The notes beneath the pieces are model-generated. The model was given only the letters and a program-made list of their open reading frames with translations. It was not told the origin of the DNA and made no database searches. Both the position numbers and the translations under genes were made by a program. Source: Clostridium sp. LS (GTDB taxonomy: Bacteria; Bacillota; Clostridia; Clostridiales; Clostridiaceae). Taken from it: 64,000 nucleotides of DNA. The stretch's first letter is position 1. Each line of letters starts with the position of its first letter. Where the stretch lies: assembly GCF_002760435.1 (NCBI RefSeq), contig NZ_AUUU01000041.1, positions 1 through 64,000 of the forward strand, read 5' to 3'. Of the stretch, positions 8,383-17,121 are shown one piece after another.

Positions 8383-8505
8383 AATATCATCACCTACAAA
8401 TAAATTAGTTATGAATAATTATATTATAAAATAGAGATATTTAAAATAGAAATTGAAAGTAAAGATTTTATTTTGCTCATTAATGCAGATAATAACATAA
8501 TTCAT

Positions 8506-8535
8506 ACTTTAAAGTAAGTTAACTAACTTTAAAGT
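8506..8535. promoter_or_regulatory. Candidate HxlR operator palindrome
   Basis: A 30-bp near-perfect inverted repeat centred at 8520/8521. The outer arms ACTTTAAAGT occur at both ends and the centre is AGTTAACT. It lies in the divergent promoter region between the HxlR gene and the flavin reductase. Confidence 0.6.
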
Positions 8536-8617
8536 GCCTACTTGTTGCAATATTATTTATTAAATATACTGTATTTAGTATCATGAGGTACAAGTAATAA
8601 AAGGATAGGTGATGGAA

Positions 8618-9250
8618 ATGAAAGTAGTGGCATTTAATGGAAGTCCTAAAAAGGAAGGAAATACATTTCATGCAATTAAAATGGTAGCAGATGAACTTGA
8701 AAAAGAAGGAATAGATGTAGAAATTGTTCATGTGGGTAATAAGGTTATAAGAGGATGTCTCGCTTGTAATGGCTGTGTAAGAAATCAAGATGAAAAATGT
8801 GTTATACAAGATGAAGTAAATGAATGGATTCAAAAGATGAAAGAAGCAGATGGCATAATATTAGGTTCACCTGTTCACTATTCAGCTCTAGGGGCTACAA
8901 TGAAAGCATTTTTAGATAGGGCTTTTTATGTTGCAAGTTCAAATAATTCGATGCTTAGACATAAAGTTGGAGCTTCTGTTGTTGCCGTTAGGCGCTCAGG
9001 TGGTGTACCGACTTTTGAACAATTAAATAATTATATTAATTATTCTGAGATGCTTATGCCAACATCAAATTATTGGAATGTTATACATGGAACAGCACCA
9101 GGAGAAGTTAAAGAGGATGAAGAAGGAAGACAAGTAATGAGAGTCCTAGGCAAAAACATGGCATGGCTCATGAAACTAGTTGAGTTAGGAAAGGGAAAAA
9201 TTGAAGAACCAGAAAAAGAGGATAAAATCTTTACAAATTTTATTCGCTAA
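8618..9250 (+). CDS. NAD(P)H-dependent FMN reductase / iron-sulfur-flavoprotein-like flavodoxin
   Basis: This protein of about 210 residues is a flavodoxin-fold reductase. The FMN phosphate loop is FNGSPKKEGNT near the N-terminus and the flavin-ring contact is GSPVHYSALGATMKAFLDR. A Cys-rich segment, GCLACNGCVRNQDEKC, resembles that of iron-sulfur flavoproteins, though the spacing is not the classic compact 4Fe-4S motif. ATG 8618 has AGGATAGGTG at good spacing. Upstream in-frame GTG 8609 and ATG 8612 crowd that site. The divergent HxlR gene suggests induction by quinones, electrophiles or similar. A role in quinone or nitro-compound reduction is inferred. Confidence 0.82.
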   Translation: MKVVAFNGSPKKEGNTFHAIKMVADELEKEGIDVEIVHVGNKVIRGCLACNGCVRNQDEKCVIQDEVNEWIQKMKEADGIILGSPVHYSALGATMKAFLDRAFYVASSNNSMLRHKVGASVVAVRRSGGVPTFEQLNNYINYSEMLMPTSNYWNVIHGTAPGEVKEDEEGRQVMRVLGKNMAWLMKLVELGKGKIEEPEKEDKIFTNFIR

Positions 9251-9291
9251 TTTAATAATGCCCATATTTAGTTAAAAAGAATAGATAAAAG

Positions 9292-9330
9292 AAAGAGTTG
9301 CATTAATATCTTGAATTAACGCAACTCTTT
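9292..9330. terminator. Bidirectional terminator between the flavin reductase and bioY
   Basis: Stem AAAGAGTTGC(A)TTAAT (9292-9307) with ATTAACGCAACTCTTT (9315-9330). An A-run lies before it and a T-run after it. Confidence 0.85.
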
Positions 9331-9356
9331 TAGTATATAAAATATATCAATTAAAT

Positions 9357-9902
9357 CTATAATCCTGCAGATATAAGTCTTTTTCTTATTTGAGGTCCAA
9401 TAAGGGCTGCAATTACCATTTTTATTAAGTCTCCTGGAATAAATGGAAGTACACCAGCTGCTAATGCTTTGTTAAATGGTATATGTGCCACATATGATAA
9501 CCATGCTGTACCAAATAAGTATGTAACAACTGTACCTAGAACCATTCCTAAGAAACACATATAAATTTTATCAGTAAATTTATCAATAAATAAGCCGCTT
9601 ATAAAAGCCATAAAAGCAAATCCAATTAAGTATCCACCAGTTGGTCCAGCTAATTTAGGAAAGCCTCCAGAAAAGCCTGAAAATACTGGCAAACCTATAA
9701 GTCCTATAAGAAGATATACCATATAACTAATAGTTCCTTGTTTTTTTCCTAATATATATATTGCAAAATAAATTGCAAGATTAGTTAATGAAATTGGAAC
9801 TAATCCTATTGGAAGTGAAAGTGGTCCTAAGACACAGATAACAGCAGTCATAACTCCTATTAATGTTAATTGTCGTGTATTCATTTTAGTTGTATTCTCC
9901 AT
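9357..9902 (-). CDS. bioY: Biotin ECF transporter S component BioY
   Basis: This 181-residue membrane protein has six predicted helices and BioY hallmarks such as IGLPVFSGFSGGFPKLAGPTGGYLIGF. It binds biotin in the membrane and works with an EcfTAA' module that is not present here. The best start is ATG at 9902, with AAAGGAG 6 bases upstream. An upstream in-frame start would add 11 residues and has no ribosome site. It lies 39 bp downstream of bioB on the same strand, so both uptake and the last biosynthetic step would follow the BirA-type operator at 10963-10996. No bioA, bioD or bioF is in the window. Confidence 0.93.
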   Translation of the reverse strand: MENTTKMNTRQLTLIGVMTAVICVLGPLSLPIGLVPISLTNLAIYFAIYILGKKQGTISYMVYLLIGLIGLPVFSGFSGGFPKLAGPTGGYLIGFAFMAFISGLFIDKFTDKIYMCFLGMVLGTVVTYLFGTAWLSYVAHIPFNKALAAGVLPFIPGDLIKMVIAALIGPQIRKRLISAGL

Positions 9903-9941
9903 AGTTAAATCTCCTTTATTTATATATTGATGCAAATAATT

Positions 9942-10898
9942 TTATCGACTAATATCAAAACCAAGCTCTGCAAGCATAACTTTATCTTGGTATGTATTGC
10001 TTCCAACAGTTGTTAACATATCACCAGTAATTGTAGCATTTGCACCAGCTTTAAAAATTTGTTTTCCACCATTAGCAAAATAAGTTCTACCCGCTGCCAT
10101 ACGAATATAAGCAGTTGGATTTATTAAGCGAAAAATTGCAATTGTTCTTAAAATATCTTCTTCAGAAATTCGTTCTAAATTTTCAAAGGGTGTGCCTTTT
10201 ATAGGCATTAAAACATTAATTGGTACTGATATAACATTAAGTTCTGATAAACTTAAGGCCATGTCAATTCTATCTTCCCAAGTTTCACCCATTCCTATAA
10301 TTCCACCTGAACAAACTTTTAATCCTGATCTTTGAGCTAGTTTGATTTCATTAATTTTATCTTCATATGAATGAGTAGTGCATATATTAGGAAAATTATT
10401 TTTTGAAGTTTCAATATTTGCATGATACATTGTAACCCCAGCTTCCCGTAAACGAGTAAATTCTTCTAGTGATAATAAACCATGTGATGCACATAAGTTA
10501 AGTGAGCATTCTTCATGCATTTTTTTATAGGCTTGTATAGCTTTTTCAAAATCATCACCAGTTAATGCTTTTCCAGCAGTAACAATAGAATATCGATGCA
10601 CCCCGTTTGCTTCATTTTTTTTACAATCTTCTAAGATAATATCTGGATCTAAAAAATCATATTCTTTAACATGTGTTTTGTGATGACTAGATTGAGCACA
10701 AAATTTACAGTTTTCGCTGCATCTGCCGCTACGCCCATTAATTATAGTACAAAGATCTACCTTATCACCGCATAATTCCTTTCTAATTTTATCAGCACCG
10801 TTGCATAGCTCCTCTAAATTAACAGATAATAAAAATTCTAAATTATCGTTTCTGGTCAAACGTCTTCCATTAATAATTTCTCTAACTAAGTTTTCCAT
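9942..10898 (-). CDS. bioB: Biotin synthase BioB
   Basis: This 318-residue radical-SAM enzyme inserts sulfur into dethiobiotin. The SAM-cluster motif is CSENCKFCAQSSHH (C-x3-C-x2-C) at about 60-73. The YSIVTAG, CSGGIIGMGE and RMAAGRTYFANGG blocks of BioB are all present. The ribosome site GGGGTGA sits before the ATG. It is first in the bioB-bioY transcript, with a near-consensus promoter at 10942-10970 overlapped by a BirA-type operator. Length is normal. Confidence 0.97.
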   Translation of the reverse strand: MENLVREIINGRRLTRNDNLEFLLSVNLEELCNGADKIRKELCGDKVDLCTIINGRSGRCSENCKFCAQSSHHKTHVKEYDFLDPDIILEDCKKNEANGVHRYSIVTAGKALTGDDFEKAIQAYKKMHEECSLNLCASHGLLSLEEFTRLREAGVTMYHANIETSKNNFPNICTTHSYEDKINEIKLAQRSGLKVCSGGIIGMGETWEDRIDMALSLSELNVISVPINVLMPIKGTPFENLERISEEDILRTIAIFRLINPTAYIRMAAGRTYFANGGKQIFKAGANATITGDMLTTVGSNTYQDKVMLAELGFDISR

Positions 10899-10941
10899 AT
10901 TAGTTCACCCCGCCCCAATTTGTTAAAATAAATATAAATTT

Positions 10942-10970
10942 AGTATATAGTTAAATTTATATATTGTCAA
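10942..10970 (-). promoter_or_regulatory. bioB promoter
   Basis: On the minus strand, -35 TTGACA (10970-10965), 17-base spacer, -10 TATACT (10947-10942). It matches the sigma-A consensus at 11 of 12 positions. Confidence 0.88.
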
Positions 10971-10996
10971 CTTATAAATACTATTTAGTTAACAAT
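10963..10996. promoter_or_regulatory. BirA-type biotin operator
   Basis: ATTGTCAAC (10963-10971), 16-base spacer, GTTAACAAT (10988-10996). Apart from one C-T change, the arms form the Firmicute BirA inverted repeat. One arm covers the -35 box of the bioB promoter, so biotinyl-BirA binding would block transcription. Confidence 0.85.
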
Positions 10997-11087
10997 AAGA
11001 TGGGGTATATTAATTAGGTTAATATAGTGCCCATTCGGGTTACTACTTCATATTATGTATTATAAAATATAAGAGGTGAGTAAAAAG

Positions 11088-11327
11088 ATGTTAACAATAG
11101 ATATAAAAGCAAGATTAAAAAACAAAGCTTTTTGGGTTGCTATGGCTAGCGCTTTAGCATTATTAATTCAGCAGCTAGGATTAAATATAATTCCAGGCAA
11201 TTTTTCCGAAATTGTTAACACAGTTCTAACGATTTTAACTATGCTAGGAATATTAGTTGATCCTAGTACACCAGGTATAAGTGACCAAAATAAAGCTATT
11301 ACTGAGGAAGAAAATAAAACTTTATAA
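11088..11327 (+). CDS. Phage phi-LC3-type holin, orphan
   Basis: This 79-residue protein resembles the phi-LC3 / Phage_holin_1 family. It has an amphipathic start (IDIKARLKNKAFW), one hydrophobic segment (VAMASALALLIQQLGL), a second (IVNTVLTILTMLGILVDP), then the typical DPSTPGISDQ and an acidic tail. Holins open the membrane to let an endolysin out. The start ATG 11088 follows AGAGGTGAG. An in-frame GTG at 11076 is part of that ribosome site. There is no endolysin, tail or other phage gene beside it, so it is either a prophage remnant or a domesticated holin. Confidence 0.8.
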   Translation: MLTIDIKARLKNKAFWVAMASALALLIQQLGLNIIPGNFSEIVNTVLTILTMLGILVDPSTPGISDQNKAITEEENKTL

Positions 11328-11915
11328 AAAATAGAATAACAATAAATGATGTTTCTATAGACAGCTGATTGAGTAGAAATACCTTATCTGCTTTTAATTT
11401 CTATAAACTTATTAAGCTTGTATTAAGGAATTGTAATTATAATAAGCATTGCTGAAAGTTTTTTTCACATTTGTAGGGTAGTGAACAGTAGAAATACTGT
11501 TTGCTATTCTTCAATTATCTATGAAAAATTGGATTAAGATATTTTTAAGACTCACAATAAAAAGGAAAATATTTTTAGTAATTTATTATCTGGTAATTAA
11601 ATTACTAGATTTTTTTTATCAATATAATTTGAGGGTGAAATATAATAAGTAGAAAAAATCCCAGGTGAAAAATGAGACTTCTAATATAAAATAATTTTGT
11701 GCATATGAGAATTAGTTACTCCAATATTGTATCACCAGTGAATTGTTGTTTGTTTTATCTAATTTTGTATATAATTCAAGATCATATAATTATTAATTTT
11801 GATTTGGGAAATATTCGTGAAATAATTGAAGGAAATTGACAAAATAAGACGAATAAGAATTAATGTTAAATATTTTAATTTTAATAAATGAATAGGAAAG
11901 GGGTTGAGGATAAAG
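11328..11915. other. Long gene-free region (588 bp)
   Basis: No credible coding frame is seen. It contains the hairpin AACAGTA-GAAA-TACTGTT near 11488-11505 and an intrinsic terminator at 11576-11617, about 250 bp past the holin stop. This could mean a long holin 3' UTR or an unrecognised small RNA. The right part is the promoter region for the c-di-GMP gene. Confidence 0.4.
11576..11617 (+). terminator. Intrinsic terminator
   Basis: TAGTAATTT (11576-11584) pairs with AAATTACTA (11599-11607), followed by a run of eight T from 11610. Confidence 0.7.
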
Positions 11916-13673
11916 ATGTTAATATATATTAGAAAAAAGATAAATTCAAAATTAAAGAAAAATTTATTTATGTATGAAAGCGTTAAAATATGTTTGATAT
12001 ACTTGATATCTGGATTTATTTGGGTTTACTTCTCAGATAGAGTTGTAAATCAACTTTTTAATAATAGAAATGTTATTTTATCAGTTAATACGTATAAAGG
12101 ATTTATATATGTTATTATAACTTCGTATATTCTTTATTTATTAATTGCAAGTTTTTTGAAAAAAATCTCACTTAGAGAAAAACAGCTTAAAGATAGCAAT
12201 AAAGAACTTGAGGAATATGTAAGTCAATTGGCTACAAGTGAGGAAGAGTTAAGAATTCAATATAAGAAAATATGTGAAGATGAACAGCGATTAAGTAAAA
12301 GTGAAGAAAAAAGCAAAGCAATAATTCAAGCTATTCCAGATACGTTGTTCATAATTAACGCTGATGGTGTTTTTATAGATTGTGAATCTAGTGATTATAA
12401 TAATTTGCTAATGCCAAAAGAAGTTTTCATTAATAAAACCATTGCTGAGATTATGCCAAAAGAAATAGCAGAATTAGCTTATGAGAATTTAAAACTAGTG
12501 TTTGAAAGTGGTAATTTACATAGTTTTGAATATAAATTAATCAACAAAGATTTAGAAGAGTATTTTGAAGTAAGGATGGTAAAAAAAGGACAAAATGAAG
12601 TTCTGGCTATATTAAGGGATATTACAATGCGAAAGCAGTTAGAAAAAAACTTAGAATATTTAAGTTACAATGATCAATTGACTGGTGTAAAGAATAGAAG
12701 ATTTTATGAAGAAGAATTAAATAGATTAAATTTTAAAGAGAACCTACCGTTTACTATCGTTTTAGGTGATGTAAATGGATTAAAACTAATTAATGATTCT
12801 TTTGGTCATGCTGTAGGAGATGAACTTATTAAAAAAGTTGCAGAAATAATAAAAAAAGGCTGCCGACCACAAGATATTATTGCAAGAATAGGTGGTGATG
12901 AGTTTGTTATTTTGTTATCAAATACAGACGCAAGTGAAACAGAGCAGATTATTAAAAAAATTAATAATATAGCTAAGCAGGAAAAAGTCCAAAATATAGA
13001 TATATCAATATCTTTTGGTTATGAAACCAAAAGGAATATGAATGAAGACATTAAGGAAGTATTTAAAAAAGCTGAGGATTATATGTATAAGAGAAAACTT
13101 TTCGAAAGTTCATGCATGAGAGGAAAAACTGTTAACACTATAATGAATACTCTTAATGAAAAAAATGAAAGGGAAGAGCAACATTCAGTTAGAGTTTCTG
13201 ATTTATGTAAAAGTATGGGGGAAAATCTTGGATTTAGTGAAAAAAATGTATATGATCTTAAAACTGCTGGACTGCTGCATGATATAGGTAAAATAGCTTT
13301 GGATGAAAATATTCTTAATAAGCCTGGTAAGCTTTCTGATGATGAATTTGAAGAAATTAAACGTCATCCTGAAATAGGATACAGAATACTAAATACAGTT
13401 AATGAAATGTCTGAAATAGCAGAATATGTTCTATTACATCATGAAATGTGGAATGGAGATGGATATCCTAAAGGATTAAAAGGAGAAAATATACCAATTG
13501 AATCAAGAATTATAGCCATAGTAGAAGCATATGATGCTATGACTAGTGAAAGAAGTTATCATAATGCAATAACGGAAAAGTATGCAGCAGAAGAACTACA
13601 AAGGAATGCAGGAATTCAGTTTGATCCTGAATTAGTAAATGTATTTATAAATAAAGTATTAAACAAAAAATGA
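11916..13673 (+). CDS. Membrane PAS-GGDEF-HD-GYP cyclic-di-GMP protein
   Basis: This protein of about 585 residues has two N-terminal membrane helices (about 23-39 and 62-80) and a coiled coil (about 90-135). A PAS domain (about 135-245) is followed by a diguanylate cyclase domain with intact GGDEF at 326-330. An RxxD inhibitory site (RPQD, 317-320) lies five residues before it. The C-terminal HD-GYP phosphodiesterase domain has HDIGK (455-459), HH and GDGYP (514-518). It may therefore both make and break c-di-GMP, with the PAS domain setting the balance. ATG 11916 follows GGGGTTGAGG. An in-frame TTG at 11904 lies inside that site. The window also has a c-di-GMP riboswitch at 39519. Confidence 0.92.
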   Translation: MLIYIRKKINSKLKKNLFMYESVKICLIYLISGFIWVYFSDRVVNQLFNNRNVILSVNTYKGFIYVIITSYILYLLIASFLKKISLREKQLKDSNKELEEYVSQLATSEEELRIQYKKICEDEQRLSKSEEKSKAIIQAIPDTLFIINADGVFIDCESSDYNNLLMPKEVFINKTIAEIMPKEIAELAYENLKLVFESGNLHSFEYKLINKDLEEYFEVRMVKKGQNEVLAILRDITMRKQLEKNLEYLSYNDQLTGVKNRRFYEEELNRLNFKENLPFTIVLGDVNGLKLINDSFGHAVGDELIKKVAEIIKKGCRPQDIIARIGGDEFVILLSNTDASETEQIIKKINNIAKQEKVQNIDISISFGYETKRNMNEDIKEVFKKAEDYMYKRKLFESSCMRGKTVNTIMNTLNEKNEREEQHSVRVSDLCKSMGENLGFSEKNVYDLKTAGLLHDIGKIALDENILNKPGKLSDDEFEEIKRHPEIGYRILNTVNEMSEIAEYVLLHHEMWNGDGYPKGLKGENIPIESRIIAIVEAYDAMTSERSYHNAITEKYAAEELQRNAGIQFDPELVNVFINKVLNKK

Positions 13674-13692
13674 TAATCTTTAATCTAACTAG

Positions 13693-13726
13693 AATCACTA
13701 ATTACGCTCTAATTGAAGTGGATTTT
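13693..13726 (+). terminator. Weak terminator after the c-di-GMP gene
   Basis: An imperfect bulged stem, AATCACT..AATTA with TAATT..AGTGGATT, is followed by TTTTGTTG. Confidence 0.4.
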
Positions 13727-13845
13727 GTTGCTCAAATATTGAACGTTATAATATTATCAACCTATAAATTAAAGAAGGAAATAGAAACATTAATATAATA
13801 GAAATCATATTATGCATTAGTTAATTCTATTGGAGGCAGAAAAGC

Positions 13846-14523
13846 GTGAATCTGTTACGGGATAATGATATATATAACTCGAAGGATGATGACAGAGCAG
13901 GATGTGATAATGAATTGAGAGTTTTTGGAAAGGGGATTGTAAGTGTAAAACCTGATTCAGCAGAAGCCGTAGTTGGTGTTATAACGGAAAATATACAATT
14001 GCAAGCAGCACAGGAGGAAAATGCCAGAATAACAACGCAAGTTATAAATAGTCTAGTGGAAATAGGAGTGTTACCTAAATATATACAGACTGAAAATTAT
14101 AATATAAGGGCAAATTATGATTATATTAATGGAAGGCAAGTTTTTAGAGGCTACGAAGTAAGTAATAACTTGAAGGTTCTAATTAATGATGTTAATTTTG
14201 CTGGGCAAGTAATTGATACTGCAGTAAGAAATGGTGCAAATACTGTAAGTGGTATTACCTTTATTGTATCTAATGAAAGTAAGTTTTATTATGAAGCATT
14301 AGGGCTAGCACTTGAAGATGCTCAAAATAAGGCTGTTGTTATAGCTAATGAACTTAAAGTTAAAGTAAATATTATACCAATTAAAATAAACGAACAATAT
14401 AAGGGAAATATAACTCCATTACCAGTAATGACATTTAAAAGTACAAGTGCTGGTACGCCTATTGAAGCTGGTGAAAACAAAATAACTGCAGATATTGAAG
14501 CTGTGTTTATACTATCAGAATAG
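13846..14523 (+). CDS. SIMPL (DUF541) domain protein
   Basis: This 225-residue protein has a SIMPL/DUF541 domain over most of its length. It starts with LRVFGKGIVSVKPDSAEAVV and continues through KYIQTENYNIRANYDYINGR and the YEVSNNLKVLIND block. Members form large oligomers and are linked to stress or protein interaction at the envelope in other bacteria, but a biochemical role is not settled. No signal peptide or membrane helix is visible, unlike many relatives, so it appears cytoplasmic. Start GTG 13846 has GGAGGC 10 bases upstream. Apparently monocistronic. Confidence 0.85.
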   Translation: MNLLRDNDIYNSKDDDRAGCDNELRVFGKGIVSVKPDSAEAVVGVITENIQLQAAQEENARITTQVINSLVEIGVLPKYIQTENYNIRANYDYINGRQVFRGYEVSNNLKVLINDVNFAGQVIDTAVRNGANTVSGITFIVSNESKFYYEALGLALEDAQNKAVVIANELKVKVNIIPIKINEQYKGNITPLPVMTFKSTSAGTPIEAGENKITADIEAVFILSE

Positions 14524-14558
14524 TAGTCGTTATTTAATTAACTCTATCAAATAAAAAA

Positions 14559-14592
14559 ATGCCAATGTTAAATTACAAAAAAACATTGGCAT
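14559..14592. terminator. Bidirectional terminator
   Basis: ATGCCAATGTT / AACATTGGCAT stem. Seven T follow it on the minus strand, so it best serves the minus-strand glycosyltransferase gene but also separates the convergent pair. Confidence 0.85.
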
Positions 14593-14623
14593 ATAATATG
14601 TAAAATTAAGTGAGCAAATACAA

Positions 14624-15856
14624 CTATGTTAATTGCACATTAGAGTTTATCAAATTCATTATCTCATTGACACCTTTTTTATATCCTCCTGCATCTCTTA
14701 ATGATTTACCAATCTTTTCACTATTAATTTTAAAATTGTTATCTGAAAGAATCCTAGTTACTGATTGATTTAATATTTCGGATGTAATTTTATCTTTTTC
14801 TATTATAATTCCAGCACCAAGTTCTGCAACTCTGTTAGCTACAAAAGGCTGATCAACAGATTGAGGAATAAGAATTAATGGTAAATCATAATATAGGCCT
14901 TCATTTGTACTATTCATACCGCCATGAGTAATAAATAAATCTGCGTATTTCAAAATTTCAAGCTGAGGTACGTAGTTTCGTACAATAAAATTTAAGGGGA
15001 TACTTTTAAATTCATTTATATTAATTTTTTTGCCAACAGACATAACAACTTGGACATTCATATTTTCAAAAGCCTTAAAACAGCTTTCATAAAATTCAAT
15101 AGAATTATTAAAGATAGTACCTAAAGAAATATAAATAATTTTTTTGTCCTCATTATTGTTAAGAACAATATCAGTATCTTCTCTTCTATCAGCTATGGAT
15201 GGGCCAATGAATTTATAAGTTTCATCAAAGCTTTCCCCAAAAGGTTGAAAGTATCTAGAAGTATACACAAGGTTGACTAAAGCTTTTCTAGTAAATCTAG
15301 TAGATAAACTAGGAAATTCTATGTTATATTTATCGTGTAATTCATTAACAAAATCTAAGTAAGTTGAACTATTTAGTATTTCTTTTATCTTTGGTTTCAT
15401 TTCTTCAAATTTAGGTTTAAATTTTTCAGCATATGACGATTTAGTTATACTAGCTATTAATTCTTTATTAATGGCAAAGGTAGTAGTAGAGGAGATAGTT
15501 GGAACTCTTAATACTCTTCCTACTTCTTGACCTAAAATAAAGGATGAATCATAAATAACATAATCAAATTTTTCATTTGAATTAAAAATCACTTCTAGAA
15601 TTTCTCCCAAAGTCCTCATTGCATCTGATAATGCTTTATTGTTCTCTAAATCTAATTCGTTGCTTATAAAATTAGAAATATTAAATAAATTTTTATGTCC
15701 TTTAAATTTAGCACCCGTCTTTTCAACTTTTTCTCTAAATTCTTCACCAGCAATATACGTAACATCTTCACCTCTGTTAATTAATTCCTTAACTATACCG
15801 ATAGTAGGATTAATATGTCCATGACCTAACATATTTACAAACAAAGCCTTTGACAT
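14624..15856 (-). CDS. MGT-family UDP-glycosyltransferase (GT1, YjiC/macrolide-glycosyltransferase-like)
   Basis: The 410-residue protein is a GT-B fold GT1 enzyme that moves a sugar from a UDP donor to a small acceptor (macrolide, flavonoid, lipid or similar). The N-terminal acceptor domain starts with ALFVNMLGHGHINPTIGIVKEL, including the His that serves as base in the family. The donor-binding C-terminal signature is THGGMNSTNEGLYYDLPLILIPQSVDQPFVA (HGG motif, then the Gln). Length is typical. The ribosome site GGAAGTGAT precedes the ATG. It stands alone and is convergent with the SIMPL gene. The acceptor cannot be inferred from context. Drug or xenobiotic inactivation is one possibility. 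Confidence 0.88.
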   Translation of the reverse strand: MSKALFVNMLGHGHINPTIGIVKELINRGEDVTYIAGEEFREKVEKTGAKFKGHKNLFNISNFISNELDLENNKALSDAMRTLGEILEVIFNSNEKFDYVIYDSSFILGQEVGRVLRVPTISSTTTFAINKELIASITKSSYAEKFKPKFEEMKPKIKEILNSSTYLDFVNELHDKYNIEFPSLSTRFTRKALVNLVYTSRYFQPFGESFDETYKFIGPSIADRREDTDIVLNNNEDKKIIYISLGTIFNNSIEFYESCFKAFENMNVQVVMSVGKKININEFKSIPLNFIVRNYVPQLEILKYADLFITHGGMNSTNEGLYYDLPLILIPQSVDQPFVANRVAELGAGIIIEKDKITSEILNQSVTRILSDNNFKINSEKIGKSLRDAGGYKKGVNEIMNLINSNVQLT

Positions 15857-16004
15857 TATATCACTTCCTTACCTTAGTAAATTAAAATGAACATACTGAC
15901 TTGAAATCGTACTCTCTAATATTGTTTGACTTAAGAAATATAATATGTGATGTATATTTTAGTTTATATGGATTTGATTGATTTGTTAATTAAAAAAGCT
16001 AAAA

Positions 16005-16046
16005 AATGTGCTTAAAATTGATTTTTCAACCACTTTTAAGCACATT
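16005..16046 (-). terminator. Terminator of the AraC gene 16053-16976
   Basis: AATGTGCTTAAAA with TTTTAAGCACATT (13-bp perfect stem). T-rich sequence follows on the minus strand. Confidence 0.85.
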
Positions 16047-16052
16047 ATTATA

Positions 16053-16976
16053 TTATAAGCAAATAACAGAAGAACCATATAATTTTCGATAGTTTGATGG
16101 TGTAATATCAGCTTTTTTTCTAAAAAGATTTATAAAATGGCTTGTATTTTCAATTCCGACAGAAAACGATATCTCATTTATTGAAAGTGAAGTAGTACTA
16201 AGCAGATTTTTGGCTATCTCCATTCTTTTATTTATTAGATAATTAATAGGAGATATAGATAGGTAATTAGTAAAATCCCTTACCATTTTATATTTACTAA
16301 TATTATATTGTTCTGCAAGTTCATCTAAGGTGTAAGAATGAGCATAATTGCAATCTAATAATGATTTAATTTCTAGTATATATTCAGGTGCAGTTCGAAT
16401 ATTCCTAAGATTTTGTTCTTTACTTAAAAGTAAGCTACTCAATAAACTTGCAATTAAATTTGAAATAATAAACTCAGAATATTTGAAGTTTTCATTGCAA
16501 CGTTGAAATAATTTTCTAAAAGTATATGGTATATCAGATTCTAGATGTAAGTTACAAATATGATGGTTGTTTTCTGTAAAAAGCTTATAAAAACAATCAA
16601 TGTTATTACCATTGATATAAAGTATTTGATAATGTAATTCCTCTGAGTCATATAGTTCAATATTATGAGAATAATTGCAATCAATAAATAAAATTGAATT
16701 TGGTTCAAGTATATGAATATTATCTTTATAAAATAGTTTGCTGTGACCACTTTGTGCATATAAAATGCAGTAGGAATTAAAAGTATCTAATTTATAATAA
16801 AATGGAAACTTGGCATGAACATCAATTATTTGTGTTATATAATATAAATTTTTTTCAGCAAAGTTAGATGGTCGAATAAAAAGGGAATCATAATCCTTAT
16901 ACTTGAGAGTAGGAGAGGAACTCAAAAGGTTTTTTGAGAACCAATCATATGAAAGATTGCCTATTTCACGAGCCAT
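16053..16976 (-). CDS. AraC-family transcriptional regulator
   Basis: The 307-residue protein has an N-terminal cupin-like sensor region (about 40-170, with the NSILFIDCNYSHNIEL block) and a C-terminal AraC double helix-turn-helix (about 205-302). The first HTH is YTLDELAEQYNISKYKMVRDF. The second ends in the PROSITE-like SFSVGIENTSHFINLFRKKADITPSNYR. It sits 123 bp downstream of the alpha-galactosidase/Cys-rich pair on the same strand with its own GGGGGG ribosome site. It may read through from that operon or use its own promoter near 17000-17060. A role as local regulator of galactoside use is inferred. Confidence 0.9.
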   Translation of the reverse strand: MAREIGNLSYDWFSKNLLSSSPTLKYKDYDSLFIRPSNFAEKNLYYITQIIDVHAKFPFYYKLDTFNSYCILYAQSGHSKLFYKDNIHILEPNSILFIDCNYSHNIELYDSEELHYQILYINGNNIDCFYKLFTENNHHICNLHLESDIPYTFRKLFQRCNENFKYSEFIISNLIASLLSSLLLSKEQNLRNIRTAPEYILEIKSLLDCNYAHSYTLDELAEQYNISKYKMVRDFTNYLSISPINYLINKRMEIAKNLLSTTSLSINEISFSVGIENTSHFINLFRKKADITPSNYRKLYGSSVICL

Positions 16977-17040
16977 AAAAATTACCCCCCAAAAAATAAA
17001 TGTATAATTTAAATAAAATTATAGTAATATAAGAATAATT

Positions 17041-17054
17041 TGAAACCGTTTAAT
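17041..17054. promoter_or_regulatory. cre-like box upstream of the AraC gene
   Basis: TGAAACCGTTTAAT matches the CcpA-type consensus at 11-12 of 14 positions. It lies between the AraC gene and the alpha-galactosidase operon. Confidence 0.35.
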
Positions 17055-17083
17055 AAATTTAAAAAATTAACATGAATAATTAG

Positions 17084-17121
17084 ATGCACATTATTATCTT
17101 TACTTACAGAATAATGTACAT
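17084..17121 (-). terminator. Weak hairpin at the 3' end of the alpha-galactosidase/Cys-rich transcript
   Basis: ATGCACATTATT pairs with AATAATGTACAT. It overlaps the last codons of the small gene. The following T-run on the minus strand is poor, so read-through into araC is possible. Confidence 0.4.
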
